Source of the DNA: Prevotellaceae bacterium
GTDB taxonomy: Bacteria; Bacteroidota; Bacteroidia; Bacteroidales; UBA932
Direction: 5' to 3'
Assembly: GCA_031289385.1 (NCBI GenBank)
Contig: JAITPP010000209.1
Location: forward strand, 1 to 6,484
DNA length: 6,484 bases
Shown piece by piece: positions 6,482 to 6,484 of the stretch; the stretch's first letter is position 1; each line of letters starts with the position of its first letter. A program made the position numbers and the translations under genes. The notes under the pieces were generated by a model. The model did no database searches, had not been told where the DNA came from, and saw only the letters and a list, made by a program, of their open reading frames with translations.

Positions 6482-6484
6482 ATA

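Overview
The window is AT-rich and looks like a Bacteroidetes chromosome, most likely of the order Bacteroidales. Three things support this. The gene at the right has the layout typical of that phylum: signal peptide, carboxypeptidase-like regulatory domain, plug, and outer-membrane barrel. The starts that can be judged are preceded by A-rich leaders rather than a Shine-Dalgarno sequence. A TAnnTTTG-type -7 promoter box lies upstream of the middle gene. All recognisable genes are on the minus strand.

Layout from left to right. Positions 1-200 are AT-rich noncoding DNA downstream of ftcD. Positions 201-1937 hold ftcD, a fused glutamate formimidoyltransferase / formimidoyl-tetrahydrofolate cyclodeaminase. 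Positions 1981-2319 hold a RidA-family gene. Its conserved N-terminus can be read on to an ATG at 2358, but an in-frame TAA sits at codon 3. Positions 2359-3841 are about 1.5 kb without an intact gene. This stretch is built of repeat-like parts: a nested 41-bp / 8-bp tandem array (2791-3079), a run of three short hairpins with 3-nt loops (3086-3160), inverted copies of the array motif (3220-3239), a roughly 250-bp segment bounded by 10-bp inverted repeats (3261-3510), and an orphan protein-like tail (3586-3735). Positions 3842-6481 hold a TonB-dependent-receptor-like outer-membrane protein whose start lies 3 bp from the window edge.

The ridA gene is read first and ftcD follows after 43 bp, so they probably form one transcript. 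FtcD takes the formimino group of formiminoglutamate onto tetrahydrofolate and releases ammonia, the last steps of one histidine-degradation route. RidA-type enzymes hydrolyse reactive enamine/imine intermediates, so the pairing suggests amino-acid catabolism with damage control. No other hut gene is in the window, so this link is inferred. The outer-membrane gene is separated from the pair by the repeat region and is probably a separate unit.

I found no complete new system. The observations most worth following are the nonsense codon in an otherwise intact ridA and the composite repeat / hairpin / inverted-repeat intergenic region.
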